Below, one piece after another: positions 19,415-29,963 of a stretch of DNA of 64,000 bases. The notes beneath the pieces are model-generated. The model worked only from the letters and a program-made list of their open reading frames with translations, was not told the origin of the DNA and made no database searches. The stretch is from Labilibaculum euxinicum (GTDB taxonomy: Bacteria > Bacteroidota > Bacteroidia > Bacteroidales > Marinifilaceae): assembly GCF_009795715.1 (NCBI RefSeq), contig NZ_WTCR01000007.1, forward strand, positions 248,001 to 312,000, written 5' to 3'. Both the position numbers and the translations under genes were made by a program. The stretch's first letter is position 1. Each line of letters opens with the position of its first letter.

Positions 19415-21481
19415 ATGAAAAAAAATAAAATATTATTACTGTTTGGGTTGATAAGTATCTTAACTTTTTCTGTATCATCCTGCAAAGATGATTTCTTGGA
19501 CGAAGAACTTACAACAACCCAAAGCACTCAGACGTTTGAAACACAAGAGGGGCTGGACCAACTGGTTATAGGAACATACCAAAAACTGAAATTTAAATTC
19601 AACTATACCTGGGGAATTAAGATGTTTAACGTAGGTGTAGATGAATTTACGGATGCAAATAATGCTATCCCCGACTACAATGGTTATAGTGCTGATTTAA
19701 ACTCAGCAGAAGGCGGAAACAACAAGCCTGTGTGGCAAAACATGTATGCCGGTATTGAATCAGCAAACACTATTATTCAAAATATGCCTCTTTACTACGA
19801 TAAAGAAAATTCAAATTATAACACTCGATTAGGCGAAGGTTATTTTCTACGTGGCTATTTTTATTTAACTCTTACCACTCAATATGGAGGTGTGCCATTG
19901 AAATTAGAACCATCAACAGCGGTTGAAACTTATTTTACACGAGCCACAGAAGAAGAATGTTTTGCACAAATCATTGCAGATTTTAAGTCGGCATATGATT
20001 TATTACCTGCAAGTCCAGAAGCAACCGGCCGCATATCAAAATATGCCGCAGCTCATTTTCTTGCAAAATCAAAATTAACACGAGCAAGCGAATTATATAG
20101 TTCATGGAACTCAAGCTATATCAGTGATGATTTAAATGATGTCATAAAATACGGAACAGAAGTTTATAATGCTCATCCTTTATGTACAAACTATGTGCAA
20201 TTATGGGATTATCAAGCGGCTAACGGTGCCAACGAGAGTGTTTCTGAAGTAGTTTTGGCTGCTCAATTCTCTGACGATCAATCTACCTGGGGTAGATTTG
20301 GAAATCAGATGCATCTTTATTATCCATCTGTTTATCAAGACATTTCCGGTACAAAAAGAGATATATCAGGGGGTCGTGAATTCTGTTATGCCCGAACTAC
20401 TAATTATACCATGGATGTGTTTGATCGTGTGAACGACTCACGCTTCTGGAAATCATTTATTACTACTTACGGATGTAACTCTACAGCAAATGCTCCGGAA
20501 TGGACTGCCGATAATGCTATTTTAGGACCTGTAGGAACTGTAGCTGGAACAAAACGATTTGAAGGCGGAGATCTGGCTGTTAAATACATTGTTAACAATG
20601 CTGGCGATACCAGATATAATCCTGTTACAAATGATGTAACCGGTGTTTTAAAAGATGGTGTTATGCAAAACACCCACACATTTGTTCGTTATTTTAATGG
20701 TGATGCACAAGATTGGATTGGGCAACATGGTAATGAAGGATATTATGGTGTTCAGAAACGTTTTGTTGCACTATCGAAATTTCGAGATGGATACAGAGTC
20801 GCAATTGCATCTCAATTTGGAACCCGCGATGTCATTCTTGCCCGTTCTGCAGATGATGTTTTAATGGTTGCTGAAGCCTATATACGAAAAGGCGAATCGG
20901 AATATGCTAATGCCATTACCTGGATTAATAAATTAAGAGACCGGGCTGCATTTTTAGCTGGAGAAGACCGTTCTGTTCACGTTGATGGAGGACAAGCCTA
21001 TAAGAACAATAGCTATTGTAATGGTAAAGGTGGAGGATATTCTTCTGATGGTGCTATTTATTACGATAAAAACACTTATTATGAATCAAATGGAGATTTG
21101 ACAGAAACAACTGCTGCTACAATCAATGAAATGCATATCAACTCAGTAAGTGATATCTACAATTCTTCAGTAGATGCACCAATTTATACAAAGCTTGAAT
21201 GTTCAAGCAATGCGGAGAAAATGATGTGTTTTTTATTGAATGAAAGAACTCGTGAACTTTGCGGAGAAACAGTACGTTGGGAAGATTTAGCCCGTACCAA
21301 AAGGCTTGAAGCCCGCTTTAAGGCATTTAATGATGGTTGGGTTAGAGGTAACTCTACGTTTAGTGCAAACAAACATTATTACCGACCAATTCCTCAATCT
21401 TTTCTTGATGCCATTACCAATGAAAATGGCCAGGCATTAAGTTCGGAAGAGAAACAAGCTATGCAAAACCCAGGATACTAA
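19415..21481 (+). CDS. SusD-family starch-binding-like outer-membrane lipoprotein
   Basis: A 688-aa lipoprotein (FSVSSCKDDFLDEELTT, lipobox Cys at residue 23), somewhat longer than a typical SusD. The N-terminal TPR-like SusD motifs are clear: LDQLVIGTYQKLK, NMYAGIESANTII, GEGYFLRGYFYLTLTTQYGGVPL. The C-terminal RagB/SusD part carries DVLMVAEAYIRKG, INKLRDRA, LLNERTRELCGETVRWEDLARTKRL (quoted in part) and YYRPIPQSFLDAI. It binds oligosaccharides at the surface and lids the SusC barrel. It is cotranscribed with susC, and a strong terminator follows. Confidence 0.96.
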   Translation: MKKNKILLLFGLISILTFSVSSCKDDFLDEELTTTQSTQTFETQEGLDQLVIGTYQKLKFKFNYTWGIKMFNVGVDEFTDANNAIPDYNGYSADLNSAEGGNNKPVWQNMYAGIESANTIIQNMPLYYDKENSNYNTRLGEGYFLRGYFYLTLTTQYGGVPLKLEPSTAVETYFTRATEEECFAQIIADFKSAYDLLPASPEATGRISKYAAAHFLAKSKLTRASELYSSWNSSYISDDLNDVIKYGTEVYNAHPLCTNYVQLWDYQAANGANESVSEVVLAAQFSDDQSTWGRFGNQMHLYYPSVYQDISGTKRDISGGREFCYARTTNYTMDVFDRVNDSRFWKSFITTYGCNSTANAPEWTADNAILGPVGTVAGTKRFEGGDLAVKYIVNNAGDTRYNPVTNDVTGVLKDGVMQNTHTFVRYFNGDAQDWIGQHGNEGYYGVQKRFVALSKFRDGYRVAIASQFGTRDVILARSADDVLMVAEAYIRKGESEYANAITWINKLRDRAAFLAGEDRSVHVDGGQAYKNNSYCNGKGGGYSSDGAIYYDKNTYYESNGDLTETTAATINEMHINSVSDIYNSSVDAPIYTKLECSSNAEKMMCFLLNERTRELCGETVRWEDLARTKRLEARFKAFNDGWVRGNSTFSANKHYYRPIPQSFLDAITNENGQALSSEEKQAMQNPGY

Positions 21482-21496
21482 TAAATCCTAAACTAT

Positions 21497-21547
21497 AAAA
21501 TCACTAAACCGGTTCAAATCTATTCCGGTTTAGTGATTTTTTTTTTA
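21497..21547 (+). terminator. Strong rho-independent terminator after susD
   Basis: A 16-bp perfect stem (21497-21512 with 21525-21540) with a 12-nt loop is followed by a T run to about 21546. It separates the susCD transcript from the enzyme genes downstream, or lets only a fraction read through. Confidence 0.88.
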
Positions 21548-21746
21548 CTCTGATTATCCCAACAAAAATAAACTGCCAGGCTCTTCCGAATAGCAATATC
21601 CACTATATTAAATACATTCTTGATGAATACATCTCCAAATTATGGATGATTTGACATGAATACGGAAAAATATACATCTGTTACAATTTATTCATTTCTA
21701 CTTTTGATGTAAGTAATAACAGATAACAGCTTATAAAATATTCGCA

Positions 21747-24700
21747 ATGAAACTCTCATTTAGTAGTACACCACATCAGACTTTTTTAGCACGATTTTTA
21801 ATCGTTATTTTTATAATTTCGTTAAATTCTCTTTCCTATGCTCAGGAGAAGAAATCTAACTCTGGAAAAAATAGAAAATCCGACTTTACAAATAAAACGG
21901 AATTTAATGATGCAAACACACCTCTTCATCTTTTACAAGCTGATTACCCAATAAACTATCAGGCTCCTGACAAAGATCAAATTGAAAATCAACTTAAAAC
22001 AATTGTAAATTATCTGGAGCAGGTTACGCCAGCTGGTGTAATTGATTCAAAAAGTCAAAAAGTTATTACTAAGTATGAAAACATCGACAGATACAGTCAA
22101 TTAAAAAAAGGAGATTTCAGATTAACCTCATACGAATGGGGAGTTACCTATGCGGCTATGTTGCGCATGACCCAGGTTACTGATAATGAAACGTATTTGA
22201 ATTATGCACGGAACCGCTTTGCATTTTTAGCAGAAACAGCTCCTTATTTCAAAAAACAATTGGATGAAGTTGGAACGATTGATCCTTTGATGACAAAAGT
22301 TTTACAACCCAAAGCCTTAGATGATGCCGGCGCCATCTGTGCAGCAATGATCAAAACATCAACATTCGACAACCCCTCTTCAAAATTAGATACTTTAATC
22401 GGTAACTACATCGATTATATCATGTACCACCAATATCGCTTAAAAGATGGAACATTTGCACGCAAACGTCCGCTGTATAATACTGTTTGGTTAGATGATA
22501 TGTTCATGAGTATTCCCGCTTTACTGCAAATGGGAAAATACAGGCATAATGACAAATACACTCAGGAAGCCGTTAAGCAAATCAAACTGTTTAAAGACAA
22601 ACTATTTGTTGAGAACAAAGGCCTTTTTCGTCACGGATGGGCTGAAGGTTTAGAACCTGAACCAACATTTTTCTGGGCACGGGCCAATGGCTGGGCTTTG
22701 CTAACCCTTTGTGAAGCTTTAGATGTTTTGCCTAAAGATAATGAAGATCGAAAATGGATCATGGATCTATATCAACAGCAAATTGGTTCATTGGTTCAGT
22801 ATCAATCCGGACAAGGTTTATGGCACCAATTAATAGATAAAAACGATTCTTACCAGGAAACTTCAGCTAGTGCAATTTACGTATTTGCAATTGCTCACGG
22901 TATCAATCAGGGATGGTTAAATGCTCGAGTATACGGTCCTGTAGTTACTTTGGGATGGAATGCTCTTTCTCAAAAAATAAATTCGAAAGGACAAGTTGAA
23001 GGTACTTGTGTAGGAACAGGAATGGGATTTGATCCGGCATTCTATTATCATCGTCCAACCAGTGCTTTTGCCGCTCATGGATATGGACCAATGTTGCTCG
23101 CCGGTGCTGAAATGATCGAATTATGCAATCACTGGTTTCCTAAAATGAACGATAGTGCAATTCATTTTTACGGACAAACACTACCCTATTCGGAACCCAT
23201 TTTTGAAGTTGGTGATCCAAGACATCCGCCATATAAAAAAGCAGGCAGCAGTCGTAAAGGAAAAAACCCGGTTGTGTTTGTAATTGGTGATTCTACAGTA
23301 AAAAATGGCCGAGACAAAGGTGATTTAGGACAATGGGGCTGGGCCAGCTTTTTCGATCGCTTTTTTGATGCAACAAAAATTACAGTGGAAAACCATGCAT
23401 TAGGGGGCAGAAGCAGCCGAACATTCCTCACCGAAGGATTGTGGCAAAATGTGCTGGAAGGCTTACAGGAAGGAGATTACCTGTTTATTCAGTTCGGTCA
23501 CAATGATGGTGGCCCCTTTGATACCGGACGCGCCCGTGCTTCTATCAAAGGAGCTGGCGAAGAATCAAAAACTTATACCATGGAAGCTACCGGCGGACCG
23601 GAAACTGTATATACTTTTGGTCATTACATGCGTCATTATATTGAACAAGCTAAAGCTCATGGTGTAAAAGTGATTGCCTTGGCTCACACGCCACGCAACA
23701 ACTGGGAAAATGGTAAAATGGTTCGTGTAACGGATACCTACGCCAAATGGACCAGGCAGGCAGCAGAAGACGAAGGCGTTTGCTATATCGATGCCAACGA
23801 TCTTTGTGCAAAAGAATACGAAAAAATAGGTCAGGAGGCCACTAAACCCTACTATAAAGATAATGTACACACTTCTTATATTGGAGCGATAACAAACGGA
23901 AACACAATTGCCAAGGCCGCATATAATCTGAAAAATTGCGACCTGAAAAAATATATGAAAAAAGAAGCCATAGACAATCCAACTAAAGTGGCATCAAAAC
24001 CTTTGTACCGCGATCCTAAATTTGACGGAGCTGCAGATCCGGTTGTTGTATGGAATAAAAAAGAACAAAAATGGTTCATGCTCTATACCAACCGTAGAGC
24101 CAATCTGGAAAACACAAATGGAGTTGATTGGGTGCACGGAACACCTATTGGTATAGCCGAATCAGAAGATGGAGGACTAAACTGGAAATACCGGGCTGAT
24201 GCAAACATAAATTATGGCGGCGACAGCACTACTTACTGGGCTCCGGAAGTAATAGAACAAGATGGAACTTATCACATGTACTTGACTATTGTACCAGGAA
24301 TTTTCAGCGATTGGAATCATCCACGTCACATCATTCATTTGACCAGTAGTAACCTGATTGACTGGAAATTGGAGTCTCAGATAAATTTAGCTTCCGATAA
24401 AGTAATTGATGCTGAAGTTGTAAAAGCTCCAAACGGAAAATGGAGAATGTTCTACAACAATGAGAAAAATAATAAATCCATTTACTATGCTGAAAGCAAC
24501 GATCTGTACAATTGGGAAGATAAAGGACTTGCTGTTGGAAATAAACGTGGTGAAGGCCCTGTTGTCTTCTTCTGGAAAAACCAATATTTCATGATTATTG
24601 ATTCATGGGATGGATTATCTGTTTTCAGTTCCAGAAACATGCAAAACTGGCATCTTCAAAAGGAAAACATATTGGATAAACCCGGATGTTATGAAGATGA

Positions 24701-24911
24701 TCAGGTAATAGGTGGACATGCTGATGTCGTAATCAATAATGGCAGAGCTTACATTTTCTATTTTACTCATCCGGGAAGACTAGAAGGCGTAAATGATGAC
24801 AATTATGAAACCAGAAGATCATCCATACAGGTGGGAGAATTAAAATTTGTAAATAACCAAATATCCTGTAATCGTAATTTACCGGTAGATATTAAATTAG
24901 TGAATCCTTAA
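21747..24911 (+). CDS. Trimodular enzyme: GH105 + CE12-like SGNH esterase + GH43-like beta-propeller
   Basis: A 1054-aa secreted protein made of three enzyme-like units. Residues about 55-465 are a GH105 unsaturated uronyl hydrolase (YEWGVTYAAMLRMTQ, TVWLDDMFMSIPALLQMG, WARANGWALLTLCEAL). Residues about 508-740 are an SGNH esterase with VIGDSTV, NHALGGRSSRTF, IQFGHNDGGP and KDNVHTS. Residues about 750-1054 form a five-bladed-propeller-like unit of GH43 type (DGAADPVVVWNKKEQKWFMLY, YWAPEVI, VIDAEVVKAPNGKWRMFYN). All three key motif sets look intact. The combination would deacetylate, remove the unsaturated uronate and trim a side chain on one RG-I fragment. The specificity of the last unit is not known. 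It starts the second plus-strand transcript. Confidence 0.88.
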   Translation: MKLSFSSTPHQTFLARFLIVIFIISLNSLSYAQEKKSNSGKNRKSDFTNKTEFNDANTPLHLLQADYPINYQAPDKDQIENQLKTIVNYLEQVTPAGVIDSKSQKVITKYENIDRYSQLKKGDFRLTSYEWGVTYAAMLRMTQVTDNETYLNYARNRFAFLAETAPYFKKQLDEVGTIDPLMTKVLQPKALDDAGAICAAMIKTSTFDNPSSKLDTLIGNYIDYIMYHQYRLKDGTFARKRPLYNTVWLDDMFMSIPALLQMGKYRHNDKYTQEAVKQIKLFKDKLFVENKGLFRHGWAEGLEPEPTFFWARANGWALLTLCEALDVLPKDNEDRKWIMDLYQQQIGSLVQYQSGQGLWHQLIDKNDSYQETSASAIYVFAIAHGINQGWLNARVYGPVVTLGWNALSQKINSKGQVEGTCVGTGMGFDPAFYYHRPTSAFAAHGYGPMLLAGAEMIELCNHWFPKMNDSAIHFYGQTLPYSEPIFEVGDPRHPPYKKAGSSRKGKNPVVFVIGDSTVKNGRDKGDLGQWGWASFFDRFFDATKITVENHALGGRSSRTFLTEGLWQNVLEGLQEGDYLFIQFGHNDGGPFDTGRARASIKGAGEESKTYTMEATGGPETVYTFGHYMRHYIEQAKAHGVKVIALAHTPRNNWENGKMVRVTDTYAKWTRQAAEDEGVCYIDANDLCAKEYEKIGQEATKPYYKDNVHTSYIGAITNGNTIAKAAYNLKNCDLKKYMKKEAIDNPTKVASKPLYRDPKFDGAADPVVVWNKKEQKWFMLYTNRRANLENTNGVDWVHGTPIGIAESEDGGLNWKYRADANINYGGDSTTYWAPEVIEQDGTYHMYLTIVPGIFSDWNHPRHIIHLTSSNLIDWKLESQINLASDKVIDAEVVKAPNGKWRMFYNNEKNNKSIYYAESNDLYNWEDKGLAVGNKRGEGPVVFFWKNQYFMIIDSWDGLSVFSSRNMQNWHLQKENILDKPGCYEDDQVIGGHADVVINNGRAYIFYFTHPGRLEGVNDDNYETRRSSIQVGELKFVNNQISCNRNLPVDIKLVNP

Positions 24912-24977
24912 GATCAATAAGATAACTCCAGAAGTTTTTTAAGCACATTCAAATCAAGATTAAAAATCAGTAAAAAT

Positions 24978-25727
24978 ATGAAATTTAAAGCAATATCAAT
25001 ACTCGCTATAAGCACCGTCCTTTTCATTTGTTGTGCACAACAACCAAAAGACGTTCGTATATTTATATCAGGCGATTCTACAGCTCAAAGCTACGACACA
25101 ACAAAAACCGTAATGAGAGGCTGGGCACAGATGCTGCCCGATTTTTTCGATGAACACATTACTGTTGTTAATAAGGCGAAAGCAGGCAGAAGCACCAAAA
25201 GCTATTTGGCAGAAGGACGATGGAAAGAAGTAGTTGATTCTCTTCAACCAAATGATTATGTGATCATACAATTTGGTCATAACGATGCTTCTTCAAAACC
25301 GGAAAGACATGCCTCCTACCCTGATTACAAAAGAAATTTGATTACGATGGTGAAGGAAGCACAGGCAAAAAAAGCCCGGCCAATTTTGGCCACATCAATT
25401 GTGATGAGAACCTTTAAAGACAATGGTTTACTTGATGATCGGTTAAAAGGATATCCAGCCATTACCCGTCAATTGGCCGATTCTTTAAACATTCCTTTAA
25501 TTGATACCTGGCTGAAATCAAGGGATTTGATTATCATGATGGGTGATGAACCCTCAAAAAAATTGTACATGTGGATAGAAGCAGGCGTTGATTCAATCCG
25601 ACCAGATGGTTCTCAGGATGATACACACCTGCAGGCTCCCGGAGCTGCTGCAATTGCAGAAATAGTAGCAGCTGAAATCAAAAAACAAAACCTTAAAGAC
25701 ATAGCGAACCATGTTCTTATCCCGTAA
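24978..25727 (+). CDS. CE12 rhamnogalacturonan acetylesterase
   Basis: A compact 249-aa SGNH hydrolase with a lipoprotein-like signal (LFICCAQQP). The four blocks are IFISGDSTAQSY (nucleophile Ser), NKAKAGRSTKSY (Gly), VIIQFGHNDAS (Asn) and DGSQDDTHLQAPGA (catalytic Asp/His). It matches single-domain CE12 enzymes such as YesT/RhgT, which deacetylate rhamnogalacturonan. The stop overlaps the next gene's start by 17 nt, so it is translationally linked to the GH106. Confidence 0.9.
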   Translation: MKFKAISILAISTVLFICCAQQPKDVRIFISGDSTAQSYDTTKTVMRGWAQMLPDFFDEHITVVNKAKAGRSTKSYLAEGRWKEVVDSLQPNDYVIIQFGHNDASSKPERHASYPDYKRNLITMVKEAQAKKARPILATSIVMRTFKDNGLLDDRLKGYPAITRQLADSLNIPLIDTWLKSRDLIIMMGDEPSKKLYMWIEAGVDSIRPDGSQDDTHLQAPGAAAIAEIVAAEIKKQNLKDIANHVLIP

Positions 25728-28491
25728 AAACACAGCTAAATTAGCAACACTGCTTTTAATTCCTTTTCTACTTGTACGCTGCCAGCCGGATGTTCAATGG
25801 CCCGAAGAATCTGTGAACACGAAACCCGGAACCCGATGGTGGTGGATGGGCAGTGCTGTAGATGAAGCAAACCTGTCGCGAAATCTGGAATTGTATTCTG
25901 ATGCCGGACTAGGTTCTCTGGAGATCACACCAATTTATGGTGTTCAGGGAAATGATTCCAATGAAGTTGACTTCTTATCCAACAGATGGATGGAATTATA
26001 TTCTCACACCCAAAAGGAGGCTGAAAAACTGGGGATAAATATCGACATGAATACCGGAACTGGTTGGCCTTTTGGCGGACCTGATGTTGGGCTAAAAGAT
26101 GCTGCCGGTCGATTGTTAATCAAGAAATTTAAATTATCAACAGGTCAACAATTCAATCAATTGATTCTACCTGATGAGAAAAAGCAGATAGAAACGGCAA
26201 GACTGGCAAGTTTAATGGCTTTTTCCGAAAAAGGAGAAATAGTAGACCTAACGGAAAAGGTTAGTAATAAAAAACTTGACTGGACTGCACCTGCAGGAAA
26301 CTGGAGACTGATTGCTCTTTTTGAAGGAAACACATTTCAGCAGGTTAAAAGAGCTGCCCCTGGCGGTAAAGGTTTGGTTTTGAATCATTTTTCGAAAGAA
26401 AGTGTAGAGAAATATCTGAGTAAATTTACGAAAGCCTTTAACGAAAGCGGTGCGCCTGTTCCCAATTACTTTTTTAATGATAGTTACGAAGTATACAATG
26501 CAGACTGGACTCCAGGATTTCTTGCTGAATTTGAACAAATGCAAGGCTATAAATTACAGGATTATCTTCCTCAATTTTTAGATACAGCACGAAACGAAAC
26601 TACAGCAAGAATCGTTTCGGATTACAGAGAGACACTTTCGAAATTATTATTGGAAAACTTTACCAAGCCCTGGACTGAGTGGGCACACAAGCTGAATAGT
26701 AAAACCCGGAATCAGGCACACGGTTCGCCGGCTAACTTAATTGATATTTATGCCGCAGTAGATGTGCCCGAATGCGAAGGATTTGGATTGTCCGACTTTC
26801 ACATTAAAGGTCTTCGTAAAGATTCTTTAACACGTCATAACGACTCCGATTTTTCCATGTTAAAATACGCTTCATCAGCGGCTCATATTTCAGGAAAGAA
26901 ATACACTTCTTCAGAAACATTTACATGGCTTACCGAGCATTTTCGCACCTCCTTCTCTCAGTGTAAACCCGATTTGGATCTGATGTTTGTTTCAGGCGTT
27001 AATCACGTTTACTTTCACGGCACTACCTATAGTCCGGCTGAGGCTGCATGGCCGGGATGGAAATTTTATGCTTCGGTGGACATGAGTCCAACCAACCCAT
27101 TGTGGCGCGATGCAAAACCCTTTTTTAAATATATCTCACGCGTACAATCGTTTTTACAAATGGGTAAACCCGATAATGATTTTCTGGTTTATTTACCTGT
27201 TTACGATATGTGGCACAAAGTGGACGGTAAATTATTACAATTCGATATCCATAAAATGAAACAACGTGCTCCGGAATTTATTCATGTAGTCAACCAAATT
27301 AGTAATGCCGGCTATGATATGGACTATATTTCGGATTCATTCATTACAAGCACTGAATTTAAAGACGGACATCTAATTACATCGGGAGGAACTTCGTATA
27401 AAGCTTTAATTATACCTTCTGTAGATAAAATGCCGGCGGAGGTTATTAAAAAACTGATTGATCTGTCCAAACAAGGTGCACAAATTGTGTTCATGGGAAA
27501 TTATCCTAAAGATGTTCCCGGATATGGAAATCTGGAAAACCGAAGAAAACAATTTTTTACTTTAAGTGATCAGCTGCCTGAAGTTGACTTTAACGAAACC
27601 ACAGTAAGCTCATTTTCGAAAGGAAAAATAATTACCGGAACGGATTATAAAAATACACTTGCGGCTACCGGAGTTGTTGCTGAAGAATTTAAAACAAAAG
27701 CGGATCTTAAATACATTCGCAGGAAAAACAGTCAGGGGTATCATTATTTTGTTTCTGCACTTAAAGCTGAGGATACAGATACCTGGATTACTTTACCAAA
27801 GCGAGCTGAATCAGTCGTATTTTTCAATCCTGTCAATGGACAAAAAGGAAAAGCACAAATAAAACAAGCCGATGATAAAACAAAAGTAAGGCTGCAGTTA
27901 AAATCCGGAGAATCATTGATATTCCAAACATTTTCGACAAACGTTACGGTTGAAAACTGGCCTTATCTTAAAGAAACAGGAAATCCATTTGTACTGAACA
28001 ACAACTGGAAAATATTCTTTAAAGAGAGTATCCCTGCTATCACCGACACCTTTGCTATTCCAAAATTAGTTCCCTGGACCGATCTAAAGATTCCTGAGGC
28101 CAAAGAAAATATGGGGACAGCAGTCTATTCAACAACATTTACGGTAAATAAAAAAACGGCTGATGACTGGATTCTTGATTTGGGTGATGTGAGAGAAACA
28201 GCCAGAGTAAGACTGAATAATGTTGATATTCAAACACTATGGTCGGTACCCTACGAACTTTCTGTTGGCAAATATCTTAAAAACGGTCTTAATGCAATAG
28301 AAATAGAGGTAACAGGTTTACCAGCCAATCACATCGCAAGTTTAGATCAAAAAGGAGTTCAATGGCGTATTTTCAAGGAAATTAATCTGGTTGACCTTAA
28401 CTATAAAAAAACAGGTTATGCGAATTGGAAAACAATGCCTGCCGGCTTAAACAGTGAAGTAAAATTAATACCCGTTAACTTTTCGAATTAA
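25711..28491 (+). CDS. GH106 alpha-L-rhamnosidase
   Basis: A 926-aa lipoprotein (LLLIPFLLVRCQPD). The N-terminal GH106 signature is plain: KPGTRWWWMGSAVDEAN, GSLEITPIYGVQGN, NIDMNTGTGWPFGGPDV. Further along are FNDSYEVYNADWTPGFL and the long catalytic-domain segment HGTTYSPAEAAWPGWKFYAS, and near the C-terminus a beta-sandwich with LDLGDVRETARVRLN and LWSVPYEL. GH106 enzymes release terminal alpha-L-rhamnose from pectic oligosaccharides; the freed sugar would be handled by the mutarotase at 38875. It overlaps the CE12 upstream and lies 15 bp before the GH28. Confidence 0.92.
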   Translation: MFLSRKNTAKLATLLLIPFLLVRCQPDVQWPEESVNTKPGTRWWWMGSAVDEANLSRNLELYSDAGLGSLEITPIYGVQGNDSNEVDFLSNRWMELYSHTQKEAEKLGINIDMNTGTGWPFGGPDVGLKDAAGRLLIKKFKLSTGQQFNQLILPDEKKQIETARLASLMAFSEKGEIVDLTEKVSNKKLDWTAPAGNWRLIALFEGNTFQQVKRAAPGGKGLVLNHFSKESVEKYLSKFTKAFNESGAPVPNYFFNDSYEVYNADWTPGFLAEFEQMQGYKLQDYLPQFLDTARNETTARIVSDYRETLSKLLLENFTKPWTEWAHKLNSKTRNQAHGSPANLIDIYAAVDVPECEGFGLSDFHIKGLRKDSLTRHNDSDFSMLKYASSAAHISGKKYTSSETFTWLTEHFRTSFSQCKPDLDLMFVSGVNHVYFHGTTYSPAEAAWPGWKFYASVDMSPTNPLWRDAKPFFKYISRVQSFLQMGKPDNDFLVYLPVYDMWHKVDGKLLQFDIHKMKQRAPEFIHVVNQISNAGYDMDYISDSFITSTEFKDGHLITSGGTSYKALIIPSVDKMPAEVIKKLIDLSKQGAQIVFMGNYPKDVPGYGNLENRRKQFFTLSDQLPEVDFNETTVSSFSKGKIITGTDYKNTLAATGVVAEEFKTKADLKYIRRKNSQGYHYFVSALKAEDTDTWITLPKRAESVVFFNPVNGQKGKAQIKQADDKTKVRLQLKSGESLIFQTFSTNVTVENWPYLKETGNPFVLNNNWKIFFKESIPAITDTFAIPKLVPWTDLKIPEAKENMGTAVYSTTFTVNKKTADDWILDLGDVRETARVRLNNVDIQTLWSVPYELSVGKYLKNGLNAIEIEVTGLPANHIASLDQKGVQWRIFKEINLVDLNYKKTGYANWKTMPAGLNSEVKLIPVNFSN

Positions 28492-28506
28492 AAGTTCAGA
28501 TACCCT

Positions 28507-29928
28507 ATGAAGTCATTACAATTTATCATACTCCTACTTTGCGGATTTAGCGCATTGGGGCAGAATAATTCTTCAATCCCTAAATTTACCTGGATGGAAA
28601 ATTCGGGCAGCCATACTTTTCCGGATCAGAAAACCGAATTTCATGTGGAAGATTACGGGGCTGTTGGAGATGCACTTGTTTTAAACACCAAAGCCATTCA
28701 AAAAGCAATTAATGAGGCTGAAGCGGCCGGAGGAGGAACAGTAACGTTTAAACCCGGTGTTTATTTAACAGGATCGCTTTTTATCGGCAACAACGTTAAT
28801 TTCAACATCCCCAAAGGAACCATGCTGACCGGGAGTCAGAATCTGGAAGATTACAAACAAATTGATACCCGTGTTGCAGGCATTGAAATGAAATGGCCGG
28901 CTGCACTCATTAATATTATTGACAAAAAGAATGCTGCCATTACAGGAAATGGAACAATTCACGGCAAAGGAAAAGTGTTTTGGGACAAATACTGGAACAT
29001 GCGCAAGGAATATGAACCCAAAGGACTTCGCTGGATTGTAGATTACGATTGTGAAAGACCCAGAGGAATACTAATATCTGATTCTGAAAACATCACTATT
29101 GATGGAATAGTACTGTATCAGCCGGGCTTTTGGAGTCTTCATATTCTGTACTCGAAATACGTAACAGTTAATGATGTTACTATTAGTAACAATATTGAAG
29201 GACACGGACCTAGTACCGATGGAGTGGATATCGATTCCTCTTCGTTTATTTTGGTTCAAAACAGCAATATCAATTGCAATGATGATAATTTTTGTTTGAA
29301 AGCAGGACGCGACAGCGATGGTCTGCGGGTAAACCGACCTTGTGAATACATTGTAATCAGAAATTGTTATGCAGGAATGGGAGCCGGACTTTTTACAATC
29401 GGGAGCGAAACATCCGGCAGCATCAGACATGTTGTTGCGTATAATTTAACAGCAGAAGGCACATCCTTTGGTTTACGTTTTAAGAGTACGATTCAACGGG
29501 GAGGCAAAATCGAGGATATTCATCTGGCAAATATCACCATGAATAAGGTTAAATATCCTCTGTCTGTTGATTTGAACTGGAATCCAGCTTACAGCACATC
29601 ATTGCTTCCTGAAGAATACAAGAATAAAACACTGCCTGAGCATTGGAAAAAAATGCTGGCCTATGTTGATCCTAAGGATGGAACTCCAAAGTTCCAAAAC
29701 ATATCCTTCTCCAATATTAAAGCCACCGGAGCTAAACGCTGTATCAATGTCGTTGGAATTAAAAGCAGTACCATTGAAGGTTTTAAATTCTGTGATGTAA
29801 GCATAGAAGGTAAAAATGCCGGAGTAATCAAATATGCCAAAAACTGGAAATGTGAGCATCTTCATTTAAAATCAAACGATGATTTGCTCCTGGAAAACAA
29901 CAAAAATATCAATCTTGAAAACAATTAG
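28507..29928 (+). CDS. Glycoside hydrolase family 28
   Basis: A 473-aa secreted beta-helix enzyme (signal peptide MKSLQFIILLLCGFSALGQ). GH28 landmarks: VEDYGAVGDALVLNTKAI, GGGTVTFKPGVYLTGS, GHGPSTDGVDIDSSS and CNDDNFCLKAG with the catalytic Asp residues, and FGLRFKSTIQRGG near the end. At the position of the usual catalytic-loop His (GHG..IGS) this protein reads GAGLFTIGSETSG, so the His appears replaced by Ala. It may be an exo-acting or altered-specificity member; activity needs testing. Confidence 0.9.
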   Translation: MKSLQFIILLLCGFSALGQNNSSIPKFTWMENSGSHTFPDQKTEFHVEDYGAVGDALVLNTKAIQKAINEAEAAGGGTVTFKPGVYLTGSLFIGNNVNFNIPKGTMLTGSQNLEDYKQIDTRVAGIEMKWPAALINIIDKKNAAITGNGTIHGKGKVFWDKYWNMRKEYEPKGLRWIVDYDCERPRGILISDSENITIDGIVLYQPGFWSLHILYSKYVTVNDVTISNNIEGHGPSTDGVDIDSSSFILVQNSNINCNDDNFCLKAGRDSDGLRVNRPCEYIVIRNCYAGMGAGLFTIGSETSGSIRHVVAYNLTAEGTSFGLRFKSTIQRGGKIEDIHLANITMNKVKYPLSVDLNWNPAYSTSLLPEEYKNKTLPEHWKKMLAYVDPKDGTPKFQNISFSNIKATGAKRCINVVGIKSSTIEGFKFCDVSIEGKNAGVIKYAKNWKCEHLHLKSNDDLLLENNKNINLENN

Positions 29929-29963
29929 ATTAGCTAAAAAGTTATATGTTGCAGGTTCTTGGG

